Assembly (NCBI RefSeq): GCF_039530285.1
Contig: NZ_BAAAOK010000022.1
Coordinates: 1 to 64,000, forward strand
Reading direction: 5' to 3'
Source of the DNA: Actinomadura_C alba
GTDB taxonomy: Bacteria > Actinomycetota > Actinomycetes > Streptosporangiales > Streptosporangiaceae
DNA length: 64,000 nt
Shown in pieces: positions 16,276-28,275 of the stretch; the stretch's first letter is position 1, and each line of letters begins with the position of its first letter. Below the pieces are notes generated by a model, which was not told where the DNA came from, did not search any database, and saw nothing but the letters and a program-made list of their open reading frames with translations. Made by a program: the position numbers and the translations under genes.

Positions 16276-17535
16276 CTACCTTGGGGTCACTCCGAGGGCC
16301 GCCGTCATGGGGGTGCGACCGTGGGCCAGTGCAGCGGCCTCCCCTCGCGAGCTCACGCCGAGCTTGCTGAGGATGTTGGCGACGTGGAACTTGACCGTGT
16401 TCTCGCTGATGCTCAGCCGGGTGGCGATCACCCGGTTGCGGTGGCCGTGCGCCAGTTGCTCAAGGACGTCGCGTTCGCGCGGGTTGAGGGCGTCCAGCGG
16501 GCCCTGGGGCTGGGGGCGTACCGGACCGAACGGAAGGACGGCGGTGATCGCCGTGCCCCAGCCCGGGACCGCGTCCACGGCGAGCGTGCCGCCCAGCACC
16601 GCCACCCGGTCGCGCAGCCGGTGCACCGACAGGGCGTCGGCCACCAACGAGCCGGGACCGTCGTCGCGCACGGTCACCCGCAGCAGCGAGTCCTCCACCT
16701 CCCAGGCGAGCCTGATTCTGCTCAGCCCGCCCTGCTGGAGCATCGCCAGCACCGCGCCCCGCACCACGGACCTGGCGGCCCTGGCCACCTCGCAGGGCAA
16801 CGGCCTGCCAGGCTGATCCGGCCTTGCCAGCTCCAACGTTAGATCGTGATAACGGGTGAGCAGGGAAAGCTTCTCCGCCAGCACGTCGAACGCCCGGCCC
16901 GCCGCCTCCTCACCCAGGTCGCGCTCGCCGCCCGCTCTGGTCTCGAGGAGCGCGGGCACGGCCAGCTCGATCGCGATGCGCCGGGCCGCGGCGTCGTCGA
17001 GTCTCCTGGATCGCAGGACGCCGAGCAGCGAGGTCAGCGTCGTGGCGTAGGCGTCGGCGAGGTCTTCGACGGCCGTGAGGGGCGGGCCCGTCACGGCGTG
17101 CGGCTCGGCGTCCGACACGCGGTCGGCCAGGTGCGCGGTCGTCAGCTCGACGAGCTTCGTCACGATCTCCCGCGCCTCGGGGTCCGGTGGGAGGGAGCCG
17201 GTCGTGACGACGGCGAGCATGCCGCCCGTGGTCTTCGGCGGCTTGACGGCCACGGCCAGCACCGGCCGCTCGACCCCCGCCAGCGTGAACGGGCCGAACC
17301 AGGGACGATTGACGGCCACTAGGGGGACCAGGCGGCTCACCTCGTCGGCGCTCACTCCGTCGATCCCGTGGGTGAGCAGCGCGGACATCAGCAGGCAGTC
17401 CCCGGTGAACAACACCAGCCCCTCGTGGGGCACCAGCCCGGACAGCACGGCCGACAACTCCGGCAGGACGCCGTCGAGCGGCGCGCGCAACACCCTCAGT
17501 GCTGCCGTCAGAGCGGCCGGCCACGACTCCGCCAT
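16276..17535 (-). CDS. LuxR-type regulator with a histidine-kinase-like ATPase domain
   Basis: A 419-residue protein. The C-terminus (about 355-415) is a LuxR helix-turn-helix (LNPRERDVLEQLAHGH, SENTVKFHVANILSKLG). Before it, at about 270-345, is a stretch with the signs of a HATPase_c domain: VTVRDDGPG and a final GGTLAVDAVPGWGTAI. The N-terminal half may be a GAF-like sensor. No phosphoacceptor His can be assigned with confidence. The fusion of a kinase-like ATPase domain and a DNA-binding domain in one chain is unusual. ATG at 17535 chosen because the frame upstream runs into the intergenic palindrome. It is divergent from a flavodoxin gene, its likely target. Confidence 0.75.
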   Translation of the reverse strand: MAESWPAALTAALRVLRAPLDGVLPELSAVLSGLVPHEGLVLFTGDCLLMSALLTHGIDGVSADEVSRLVPLVAVNRPWFGPFTLAGVERPVLAVAVKPPKTTGGMLAVVTTGSLPPDPEAREIVTKLVELTTAHLADRVSDAEPHAVTGPPLTAVEDLADAYATTLTSLLGVLRSRRLDDAAARRIAIELAVPALLETRAGGERDLGEEAAGRAFDVLAEKLSLLTRYHDLTLELARPDQPGRPLPCEVARAARSVVRGAVLAMLQQGGLSRIRLAWEVEDSLLRVTVRDDGPGSLVADALSVHRLRDRVAVLGGTLAVDAVPGWGTAITAVLPFGPVRPQPQGPLDALNPRERDVLEQLAHGHRNRVIATRLSISENTVKFHVANILSKLGVSSRGEAAALAHGRTPMTAALGVTPR

Positions 17536-17576
17536 GGCCCCGATGGTAGTAGGTCGCTTCCCCTGGTCCGCCCGCT

Positions 17577-17604
17577 CGTTCGGGTGGGTGGGCCCACCCG
17601 AACG
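17577..17604. promoter_or_regulatory. 28-bp palindrome in the LuxR/flavodoxin divergent promoter
   Basis: Arms CGTTCGGGTGGG and CCCACCCGAACG are perfect complements around a 4-nt TGGG centre. The site lies 42 bp from the LuxR-type start and 65 bp from the flavodoxin start, a good place for an operator serving both genes. Confidence 0.65.
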
Positions 17605-17668
17605 GGCGGTCCGCGAGGGGGTCGTGGCGGCCAAGCTGTGCGCGTACGTCCTGACGAAAGGAATCGCC

Positions 17669-18304
17669 ATGAAGGACGAGTCGACGCTGGTGGTGGTGGC
17701 CTACCACAGCGGGTACGGGCACACGGCCCGGCTGGCCGAGTCGGTACGCGCGGGAGCGGCGTCCGTGGACGGCACCAAGGCGGAGCCGGTCTCGGTGGAC
17801 GGCATCACGGAAGAGGAATGGGCGCTGCTGGACGCGGCGGACGCCATCGTGTTCGGGTCGCCGACGTACATGGGGTCGGCCAGTCCGGAGTTCCACACGT
17901 TCGCCCGGGACTCGGTGAAGCGCTGGCAGCTGCAGGCTTGGGACGGCAAGCTGGCAGCGGGGTTCTCGAACTCGGGGTCCAAGAGCGGGGACAAGCTGCA
18001 CACGCTGGAGTACATGGCGTTGCTGGCGGCCCAGCACGGCATGCTCTGGGTCAGCCTCGGGCTGGTGTCCGGGTGGAATTCCAGCACCTCCGACGAGAAC
18101 GCACTCAACCGGCTCGGCGTCTGGCTGGGGGCGGCGGCGGCCTCGAACATCGACGAGGGGCCGGAGTTGATGCACGACTCGGACCTCCGGACGGCCGAAC
18201 ACCTGGGCCGCCGGGTCGCCGAGCAGGCCCGCCGCCGCCACGGCGTGGAGATGGCCCGCGCGCTGTACGAGATGAAGGGCGATCGGACCGATGAACGGAC
18301 GTGA
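17669..18304 (+). CDS. Flavodoxin / NAD(P)H:quinone oxidoreductase family protein (WrbA-like)
   Basis: A 211-residue flavodoxin-fold protein that should bind FMN. Seen: the phosphate loop YHSGYGHTARLAE near the N-terminus, the second FMN loop FGSPTYMGSAS, and the later flavodoxin segment AAGFSNSGSKSGDK. WrbA-like proteins reduce quinones with NAD(P)H by two electrons. GAAAGGA stands before the ATG. The open frame extends far upstream, but only from this ATG does the flavodoxin fold begin. It is divergent from the LuxR/ATPase regulator and probably controlled by it. Confidence 0.85.
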   Translation: MKDESTLVVVAYHSGYGHTARLAESVRAGAASVDGTKAEPVSVDGITEEEWALLDAADAIVFGSPTYMGSASPEFHTFARDSVKRWQLQAWDGKLAAGFSNSGSKSGDKLHTLEYMALLAAQHGMLWVSLGLVSGWNSSTSDENALNRLGVWLGAAAASNIDEGPELMHDSDLRTAEHLGRRVAEQARRRHGVEMARALYEMKGDRTDERT

Positions 18305-18342
18305 TCGCTCGTGCCGATCAGGGCGGGCGCCGGCATGGCGGT

Positions 18343-18710
18343 TCACAGGTCGCCGCGGTACCACGCCTCGACTTCGGCCTCCAGCGCGTCCTGGTCGAGC
18401 GTCGGCGGTCGCACCTGACCGATCCAGCGATTCAGGAGGACCGCGAGCCGATCCGCGGTCTCGGGCGTCGCGACCTCGTGAACGGCGAAGTAGGCGACGA
18501 TCGGTCCGGTCACCGGATCATCCCCGTCACAACGGGTGCAGAGCGGCACCTCGCAACTGCCGTGGGCCCGGACTCCTCGCGCGGTCGTCCAGCCGTACGG
18601 CATCCGGAGCACGGCGATGATGTGGCCATCGCCGCATCGCGGGCACGCCCGGCCGGGCTCGACGCCCAGGGTCACGTCCACCGGTCGAGTGCCCTGGCGC
18701 GACCCGGTGA

Positions 18711-18714
<4 letters not shown>
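18343..18714 (-). CDS. DUF6300 family small zinc-ribbon-like protein
   Basis: A 123-residue protein with two Cys pairs, CPRCGDG and CTRCDGDD, about 45 residues apart, and the family's acidic end EAEVEAWYRGDL. DUF6300 proteins occur in Streptomyces and relatives with no known function; the Cys pairs suggest a zinc ribbon. The GTG start overlaps the dnaE stop (GTGA), so it is translated behind dnaE. A longer frame exists but only repeats dnaE sequence in another frame. Confidence 0.75.
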
Positions 18715-22271
<3,557 letters not shown>

Positions 22272-22365
22272 CGGTCCACTCCTGGTGGTTGTAAGGTCGT
22301 CGCGGGGTGTTCGCATTCGATCGGAGCGTCACCTCGGGCGTCAAACAATCGACACCCGGCTGAAG

Positions 22366-22380
22366 ACAACCGTCGGTTGT
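22366..22380. promoter_or_regulatory. ACAACCG-T-CGGTTGT palindrome upstream of LysR
   Basis: A perfect 15-bp palindrome ending 13 bp before the LysR start and lying in the divergent dnaE-LysR region. Its place suits autoregulation by the LysR protein. Confidence 0.5.
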
Positions 22381-22393
22381 GGAGTGGAGCGGG

Positions 22394-23347
22394 ATGGAAC
22401 TCGACCTCGGCGCGGTGCGCGCCTTCGTCGCCGTCGCCGATGACCGGCATTTCGGCGAGGCGGCGGTCCAGCTCGGGGTGACTCAGCAGGCGGTGTCCAA
22501 GCGCATCGCGAAACTCGAATCGGACCTCGGGACGACCCTCTTCCACCGATCACGGGGCGGTGCCGAACTCACCGGCGACGGCAGGTCTTTCCTCACGCAT
22601 GCCCGTGCGCTCATCAGTCTCGCCGATCAGGCCGTGGAGCTGCAGCGCAGCCGGCGCCGCTCGTTCCGGGTCGACGTGCTCGACACACGCCTCGCGTCGA
22701 TCGAACTCGTCCGGACCTTCCACGGGACCGTCGATGACGTGGACATCGACATCGTGACCTCGGCCGGGCTCACCACCGCGCGGACGGCCCTGGCCCGCGG
22801 ATCCATCGATGCCTTCTTCGGCCGCGTCACCGGCGTCCTGGATGATGCGATCGAGTCCACCCCCGCCTACCTCGAGCCGCTGCATGTGCTGATCAGCCGC
22901 AGGCATGCCCTCGCCGGCCGACAGCGGATCACGATGTCGGAGTTGTCAGGAACGACAGCGTGGATGCCGGGCAACGCTCCCGGCACGGAGTGGGCGGAGT
23001 TCTACCGCCTCCTCAGCGCTGATTTCGCCGTCCATATCGACACGACCGGTCCCGACTTCGGCTGGGAGCATTTCGTCGAGAGGATCAGCGGATCGGACGA
23101 GCTCTTCAGCCTCGTCGGCGAGAAGTGTCGGCTACCCTGGCACGCGGACACCGTGCAGATCCCCATCACCGATCCCACGCCGGTGTACCCCTGCTCGCTC
23201 CTGTGGAATTCGCAGAACCGGCACCCGATGCTTCCCCTGTTCATCCGCCATGTCGAGAGCGACTACCGGCCGTTCGACCCGCGGCGGGAGTGGCTCCCGG
23301 CCGCGGATCACGCGTTCTTCGTGGCCGAGCGCACCGCCCGTACATAG
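22394..23347 (+). CDS. LysR-family transcriptional regulator
   Basis: A 317-residue LysR protein: winged HTH at about 1-60 (DLGAVRAFVAVADDRHFGEAAVQLGVTQQAVS in part, ending ESDLGTTLFHR) and an effector domain from about 85. The length is normal. The ATG at 22394 follows GGAGCGGG; the longer frame would begin inside the palindrome. There is no metabolic gene beside it except the divergent dnaE, so its target is probably elsewhere or itself. Confidence 0.88.
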   Translation: MELDLGAVRAFVAVADDRHFGEAAVQLGVTQQAVSKRIAKLESDLGTTLFHRSRGGAELTGDGRSFLTHARALISLADQAVELQRSRRRSFRVDVLDTRLASIELVRTFHGTVDDVDIDIVTSAGLTTARTALARGSIDAFFGRVTGVLDDAIESTPAYLEPLHVLISRRHALAGRQRITMSELSGTTAWMPGNAPGTEWAEFYRLLSADFAVHIDTTGPDFGWEHFVERISGSDELFSLVGEKCRLPWHADTVQIPITDPTPVYPCSLLWNSQNRHPMLPLFIRHVESDYRPFDPRREWLPAADHAFFVAERTART

Positions 23348-23417
23348 GAGCGATCGATCCCCGCGACGCCGACCGGATTGATCTTCCGGGTGGCGGGCCT
23401 CGGGTCGATGCCGCACG

Positions 23418-25043
23418 ATGATCCTCGTGACCCCCGACGAGCTCACGGAGCCCGAACGCGCCCTGTGGAGGGCCTTTCCGCGCGGCGAGGAAGTCGACCT
23501 GCGCGTGGGTGCCGCCGAGGCCGACGATCCCTCGGACGACACGGGGTGGGGGGCCGAGCGCACGGTCCGGGCCGAGGTCATCACGGCTCTGCTCACGGGC
23601 GCCGTACAGCCGGAACCGGGGCACGTTCCCGGGATGTACCTGACCGGCGCGCGCGTCGCCGGCCGTCTGCGGCTGGCCCATGCCGAGATCATCTGGCCGG
23701 TACGGATGCGCTCGTGCTCGTTCGCCGAGCCCGTCGAACTGGACGGCGCCCGTACCCGGCAGGTCGACCTGGCCGGGTCGCGGCTCACGGGGCTGGAGGC
23801 GGCCCTCGCGGCGATCGACGGCGACCTCGAGCTGGCCGGATGCCGCTGTACCGGCCGGCTCCGGCTGACCGGTGCCCATGTCGCGGGGGCGTTGCGCCTG
23901 CAGCGGATCCGGCTGGAGCACACCGGCGGCACGGCGCTACTGGCCAACCGGCTCACCGTCGATGACGACCTGCTGTGCCAGGAGGCCGTCGTGGCGGGGG
24001 AGGTCCAGCTCGCCGGTGCGCAGATCGGGGGGATGCTGGGCCTGGACGAGGCCAGGCTGGAGAACCCCGGCGGCCGCGCCCTCAACGCCTTCAACCTGAC
24101 CGTGGGCGCCCACCTGTGGGCCCGGCGCGGCTTCGCCGCCGTGGGCGAGATCGCCCTCGGCGATGCCGGCGTGGGCCGTGACCTGGACCTGTCCGGTGCG
24201 CACCTGCGCAATCCCGGGGCGAACGCGCTGTTCGCGCATGGCCTCACCGTCGGCACGCTGCTGAACCTCGGCCATGGGTTCCGCGCCGATGGAGCCGTAC
24301 GGCTGAGGCGGGCGCAGATCGGCGGGTCCCTGTATCTCAGGGACGGGCGGCTGGCCAACCCCGGCGGCGATGCCCTCGACTGCCGTCACGTACAGGGCCG
24401 GGAGCTGGTCATGCGCACCGCGGAGCCGATCGAGGGGGTGGTCGACCTGCGTCATGCCCGGTTCGAGGTGGTCCGTGACGACCCCGACACCTGGCCCGCC
24501 GAGCTCCGGCTGGACGGGCTGGGGTACGACGCCCTGGACCCGCGACTGGCCGCCGGCCGGCGGCTGATGTGGCTGCGCCGCACCGGCGGGGCGTACCTGC
24601 CGCAGGTGTACGAGCAGCTCGCCGGCACGTACCGGCGGCTCGGCGACGAGACGGACGCGCGGACCGTGCTGCTGGCCAAGCAGCGGCACCGATGGCGGAC
24701 CCTGACCTGGTACGCCCGGATCTGGGGACGGCTGCAGGACCTCACCGTCGGGTACGGGTACCGGCCCATGCGCGCCGGGGGATGGCTCGTCGCCCTGACC
24801 GTCCTGGGCACGATCGTGTTCGGCGTCGACCATCCGCCCGCGGTGCGGGGCGGCGACCCGCCGGCCTTCAATCCGCTGATCTACACCCTCGACCTACTGC
24901 TGCCGATCGTCGACTTCGGCCAGGAGCGCGCCTATCAGCCCGAGCACGCCCAGCGCTGGCTCGCCTATGCCCTCATCGCCGTGGGCTGGCTGCTCGCCAC
25001 CACCATCGCCGCCGGCATCACCCGGGCGCTCCGCCGCGAATGA
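23418..25043 (+). CDS. Beta-helix-like repeat protein with C-terminal membrane segments
   Basis: A 541-residue protein. Residues of about 70-370 show repeated short strands of the pattern L-x-L-x-G-A/x-x-G-x-L (GRLRLAHAEI, GDLELAGCRC, GALRLQRIRL, GEVQLAGAQI, GSLYLRDGRL), as in pentapeptide-repeat or bactofilin-like beta-solenoids. The C-terminus has two membrane segments at about 455-475 and 512-535 flanking an extracytoplasmic loop. Relatives in Streptomyces are often annotated as membrane-associated oxidoreductase, but no nucleotide- or cofactor-binding motif is seen. A structural or scaffold role at the membrane is inference. There are no clear operon partners. Confidence 0.75.
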   Translation: MILVTPDELTEPERALWRAFPRGEEVDLRVGAAEADDPSDDTGWGAERTVRAEVITALLTGAVQPEPGHVPGMYLTGARVAGRLRLAHAEIIWPVRMRSCSFAEPVELDGARTRQVDLAGSRLTGLEAALAAIDGDLELAGCRCTGRLRLTGAHVAGALRLQRIRLEHTGGTALLANRLTVDDDLLCQEAVVAGEVQLAGAQIGGMLGLDEARLENPGGRALNAFNLTVGAHLWARRGFAAVGEIALGDAGVGRDLDLSGAHLRNPGANALFAHGLTVGTLLNLGHGFRADGAVRLRRAQIGGSLYLRDGRLANPGGDALDCRHVQGRELVMRTAEPIEGVVDLRHARFEVVRDDPDTWPAELRLDGLGYDALDPRLAAGRRLMWLRRTGGAYLPQVYEQLAGTYRRLGDETDARTVLLAKQRHRWRTLTWYARIWGRLQDLTVGYGYRPMRAGGWLVALTVLGTIVFGVDHPPAVRGGDPPAFNPLIYTLDLLLPIVDFGQERAYQPEHAQRWLAYALIAVGWLLATTIAAGITRALRRE

Positions 25044-25058
25044 CCTGACGGGGGGTGC

Positions 25059-25475
25059 TCACGCGAGGGCGACTGCGACCCGCCCGCGTAGGAGGGCCTC
25101 GTGGCCGGGGTCGGTGCACAGCGTCACGGTCAGCCCGGCGTCCGCCTCGTCGGCGAGGACGGCGAGGACGGCGAGCAGGGTGGCGAGCTGCTCCGGGGGC
25201 TCGTCGGCGAGCAGTTCCTCGGCGCGTTCGAAGATCAGCGTCACCTTCCCGGCGTCGCCCGCCTCGCGCAGGCAGGCGTCGCGCAGGCAGGCGTCGCGCA
25301 GGCAGTCGGCCAGCGCGTCCCAGTTGCGGCCGAAGTACGCGGGGAAGCGCAGGACCCGCGCCACCTCCGTGAAGAAGGCGGCGCGGGTACGGCATGCGCG
25401 CCCGTCGACGACCGCCGGTGCCGGGCTGGTGGACACCGTCAGCCAGTGCGGCAGCGGACGTGCGGCGGACGCCAT
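25059..25475 (-). CDS. Barstar-family ribonuclease inhibitor
   Basis: A 138-residue cytoplasmic protein with the barstar core: RTRAAFFTEVARVLRFP, then AYFGRNWDALADCLRDA, then a helix and strand ending TVTLCTDP. It would bind and block the RNase encoded just upstream, whose stop lies 7 bp before this ATG; AGGAG serves as ribosome site. Oddly, the segment after ADCLRDA holds repeats of DACLR coded by 15-bp tandem repeats at about 25264-25305, lengthening the helix that follows the RNase-contacting loop. It is longer than the classic 90-residue barstar. Confidence 0.85.
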   Translation of the reverse strand: MASAARPLPHWLTVSTSPAPAVVDGRACRTRAAFFTEVARVLRFPAYFGRNWDALADCLRDACLRDACLREAGDAGKVTLIFERAEELLADEPPEQLATLLAVLAVLADEADAGLTVTLCTDPGHEALLRGRVAVALA

Positions 25476-25482
25476 GGGACTC

Positions 25483-25908
25483 CTAGAGCCGGTAGAAGTC
25501 GGTGTAGTGGTTCGGTGAGAACCAGGTAACGCCGGTGCTGCGATTGACGACGATCCGGTAGGCGTCACGCGCGGCGCCCCGAGCCCGCGGGTACACGTCG
25601 TACTCGTAGTAAGTGGCGCCGGCCGGGAGCTGGCCCTCTCGGTTGTAGAAGCGCCCGCCAGTGTAGTTGTACTGGCCGCCCGGCCAGGTGTACCAGCCAC
25701 TGGTGGTGGGGTAGCCCTTGCCGGCCCAGGTCGCGTCGGCCGAACGCGCGTCGGCGCAACGGGAGATGGTGCAGGAGTTGTAGACCGCCGCGCCGGCGGG
25801 GGTGACGGCGATCAGGCCGGTGAGGGAGCCGGTCAGGGACAGGGTGGCGGCGAGGATGACGGCGAGCCGCGCCGGCCAGGAGAGCTGGGGGCTTTGCGGG
25901 GTGTGCAC
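25483..25908 (-). CDS. Secreted guanyl-preferring ribonuclease (RNase Sa/barnase family)
   Basis: A 141-residue protein with a signal peptide (about 1-41, ending GAA) and a mature microbial RNase domain. The catalytic set known from RNase Sa can be matched: Glu102 in YYEYDV, Arg118 in YRIVV and His134 in NHYTDFYRL. It cleaves RNA after guanosine, outside the cell. The GTG start follows AAGGAGG; upstream residues in the longer frame carry no signal. It forms a toxin/inhibitor pair with the barstar gene directly downstream, the usual order. It could serve nutrient scavenging, defence or competition. Confidence 0.88.
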   Translation of the reverse strand: MHTPQSPQLSWPARLAVILAATLSLTGSLTGLIAVTPAGAAVYNSCTISRCADARSADATWAGKGYPTTSGWYTWPGGQYNYTGGRFYNREGQLPAGATYYEYDVYPRARGAARDAYRIVVNRSTGVTWFSPNHYTDFYRL

Positions 25909-26043
25909 GGAGCCTCCTTGCGGGACAGAGGACGGACACCCGCAATGATCACTGCTCGCGTCGGGTCTGCGAATGGCAGATGTCGCCAAGGCCCGGTGAA
26001 CTCCGCGCGGCACTGGGGTACACCGCCGCTGTCCGGCATCCGG

Positions 26044-26475
26044 TCAGCCGCCGAACCGCCGCACGTAGCGCCGCTGCCACGGGGTCTCGACGGCATGGCG
26101 GTCGTAGTTTCGGCGGACGAAGTCCACCGCCTGGTCCGCAGGCACGCCGTCGAGGACGGCGAGGCAGGCCAGCGCCGTTCCGGTCCGGCCACGGCCACCA
26201 CCGCAGGCGATCTCGACACGCTCTTCGGGGGCACGAGCCCATGCCTCGCCGAGGACCTCCTGAGCCTGTGCGTGGCTGGTGGGCAGCCGGAAGTCCGGCC
26301 AGCGCAGCCAGCGCGCCTCCCACGGCACCTCGGGAGGCCGCTTGCCGAGCAGATGGACGGCGAAAGTGGGCTCCGGTCCGGCGGGCAACGGGCGGCGGAG
26401 CGCCCGGCCCCTGACCAGCCGCCCCGAGGGCAGTCGCAGCACACCGGCGTCGGCCGTGCTCCAGCTCTCGGTCAC
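26044..26475 (-). CDS. Dual-specificity/tyrosine phosphatase-like protein
   Basis: A 143-residue protein with the phosphatase loop CGGGRGRTGT (Cys91, Arg97, CX5R), preceded by the strand RVEIA. An Asp in WPDFRLPTS (Asp61) is a candidate general acid. Such small phosphatases remove phosphate from Tyr/Ser/Thr or phosphoinositides in the cytoplasm. The GTG start is chosen because the sequence upstream is not conserved-looking; the ribosome site is weak. No kinase is nearby and the substrate is unknown. Confidence 0.8.
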   Translation of the reverse strand: MTESWSTADAGVLRLPSGRLVRGRALRRPLPAGPEPTFAVHLLGKRPPEVPWEARWLRWPDFRLPTSHAQAQEVLGEAWARAPEERVEIACGGGRGRTGTALACLAVLDGVPADQAVDFVRRNYDRHAVETPWQRRYVRRFGG

Positions 26476-26656
26476 ATGACCACCGTAGTGGGGAGGGTTC
26501 CTGCGTGGCTCTCCCTTTTCGACCAGCTGCCGGATCGCGCTTTCGCGGCGGCGCGGGCCCGCTCGTGGCACCCGCTTGTGGATCAGGGCCAGGTGCGCCG
26601 AGGGCCGCCGGCTGAACCTTGCGTTGAGTTGTTGCGTGTCGACGCGTTGCCATGGC

Positions 26657-27562
26657 TCAGAAGGTCACGGTGATCTTTCCTGCCAGGCCGCCTCGGAGGA
26701 AGAGTTCGTGTGCGGCCTGGATCTCGTGAAGGCCGAAGGTGGAGTGCACACGCAGTTGCAAGGAGCCGCGGTCGACAAGCTTGGTGAGCTCGCTCAGTCC
26801 CGCGCCATCCTCACGCACTTGGTTGACGGTGCTACAAACACCGCGTGAGGACAGGTCGGGGACCGGACCGGCCTGGGTGGCGATCGACGCATACCGGCCG
26901 CCGTCGGCCACAGCCTCGGTCACGAAGGCCCCGAAAGTGTCGAAGACCGCGTCATAGCTGCGGTCTTGAAGAGCGCGGCGGTCAGTGGTGACGAGGTCGG
27001 CACCGTGGTCACGGGCGAATCCGACCTGCGCGTCTCGGGAGACCAGAGCATCGGCTTCGACGCCCCAGGCACGGGCGATCTGCAGCGCCAACCCACCGAC
27101 CGCACCTGCGGCGCCGGCGATCAGCAGCCGCTCCCCGGCAGACACCGCAAGCCAGTCCAGGGTCTGCCAGGCCGTGAGTCCGGGAAGCGGCAAGGTGGCC
27201 GCCTCGACCAGGCTGACCGCCTGCGGCGCGGCGGCTACTGTCTGTGCCGGAAGCGCGACCAAATCGGCCCAGGTGCCCCGGCCAGAGCTGAGCTGGTGCG
27301 ACATCGCGATGACACGCTCGCCGGCGCGCAGCCCGCTGTTGCCTCCGTCCACCACGATGCCCGCCAGGTCCCAGCCAAGCGTCATCGGCAGCGGCGGCGT
27401 CCCCTCGCCGATGGCCCCCTCCCGCGTCTTGTCGTCGACCGGATTGATGCTGGTCGCAACGGTCCGAATCAGCACATCCTCAGCACCCGATTCAGGCTGA
27501 GGAGCATCGACAATGCCGAGGACGTCGGGTGTGCCAAAGCGATCGATCTGTATAGCGCGCAC
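26657..27562 (-). CDS. Zinc-free MDR oxidoreductase (quinone oxidoreductase-like)
   Basis: A 301-residue NADPH-dependent medium-chain dehydrogenase/reductase. Seen: GroES-like N-terminal half (SINPVDDKTREG, GWDLAGIVVDGG), nucleotide loop AGAAGAVGGLALQIAR, and C-terminal LRGGLAGKITVTF. The Cys/His zinc ligands of alcohol dehydrogenases are missing, as in quinone oxidoreductases and related enone reductases. The GTG start has AAGGG upstream. It is a single gene; its physiological substrate is unknown. Confidence 0.87.
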   Translation of the reverse strand: MRAIQIDRFGTPDVLGIVDAPQPESGAEDVLIRTVATSINPVDDKTREGAIGEGTPPLPMTLGWDLAGIVVDGGNSGLRAGERVIAMSHQLSSGRGTWADLVALPAQTVAAAPQAVSLVEAATLPLPGLTAWQTLDWLAVSAGERLLIAGAAGAVGGLALQIARAWGVEADALVSRDAQVGFARDHGADLVTTDRRALQDRSYDAVFDTFGAFVTEAVADGGRYASIATQAGPVPDLSSRGVCSTVNQVREDGAGLSELTKLVDRGSLQLRVHSTFGLHEIQAAHELFLRGGLAGKITVTF

Positions 27563-28275
27563 GGAGAGCCCTTCACACTACTGCTGCTGACGCACGGTGC
27601 AACGCCCGTGATGATCACGAGATTCCCGCCTGCGCTGCGGTTCAACACGGCTCGGTACAAGGGTCTCGTCGTGTGCCGACCCGGTGAGTGGCGGGCGTGC
27701 CCACGCGGTCGGCCGTAGCGGCTATCCAGTCTCGACGACCGAGCCCAGCACCACGCGCCGTAAGGACACCGCAGCCATTGTTGTCGGCCAGTAGCCGTGG
27801 GCGTCTCCTGGACCGGTCCCCTGTGGCGGGTGTCACCCAAGAACGTGCGCGCGCCGGAAAGCACGGACGGCGCGCGCACCCCCCGTCCGGTAGGGGAAGG
27901 CCGGACCGATGGAGAAGAGCGGATCCCCGCCTCTGAGACCACGCCCGCCCGGCTCAGGCGGTCGGCAGCAGCGAGGGGTCGGGCCCTCGGCGAACGCGGC
28001 TCCGCCGCCCTCAAGAACTTACAAAGCTCAAAAAATCGGCATTTCATGTCCAGGCAATATTGCCACATATGACCTATATTGCAGGATTGGCATTCCTGGT
28101 CGGCTTCGCAGTTAAACGGCAACAAGAATTCAAGAGTAGAGCGCTTGCCATTCGAACAGGTGAGCGATACTCTTTAATGGCGCACAGAGGCAGGTTGCGT
28201 GATGTTGGAAGCCCTGTTCGGTGCCTCTTTTCCGTCCGCCCCGATTCTTCTGGCTCTTTCGATAAGGAGTGTGTT
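27563..28275. other. 713-bp stretch without a supportable gene
   Basis: Both strands have only short or alternate-frame openings with no recognisable product. It contains a strong GC hairpin at 27845-27879 and, at about 28010-28090, the most AT-rich stretch of the area (including AATATT and CATATG), which probably carries the promoter of the HNH gene. Confidence 0.5.
27845..27879. other. Strong hairpin of unknown role
   Basis: A perfect 11-bp stem (GTGCGCGCGCC / GGCGCGCGCAC) with a 13-nt loop inside a gene-free stretch. It could be a terminator for an eroded gene or an RNA structure; there is no T-run on either strand. Confidence 0.4.

Noticed and set aside
17075..17668. Extension of the flavodoxin frame upstream
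   Set aside because: It is antisense to the LuxR-type gene and crosses the palindrome; the fold begins at the ATG with its own ribosome site.
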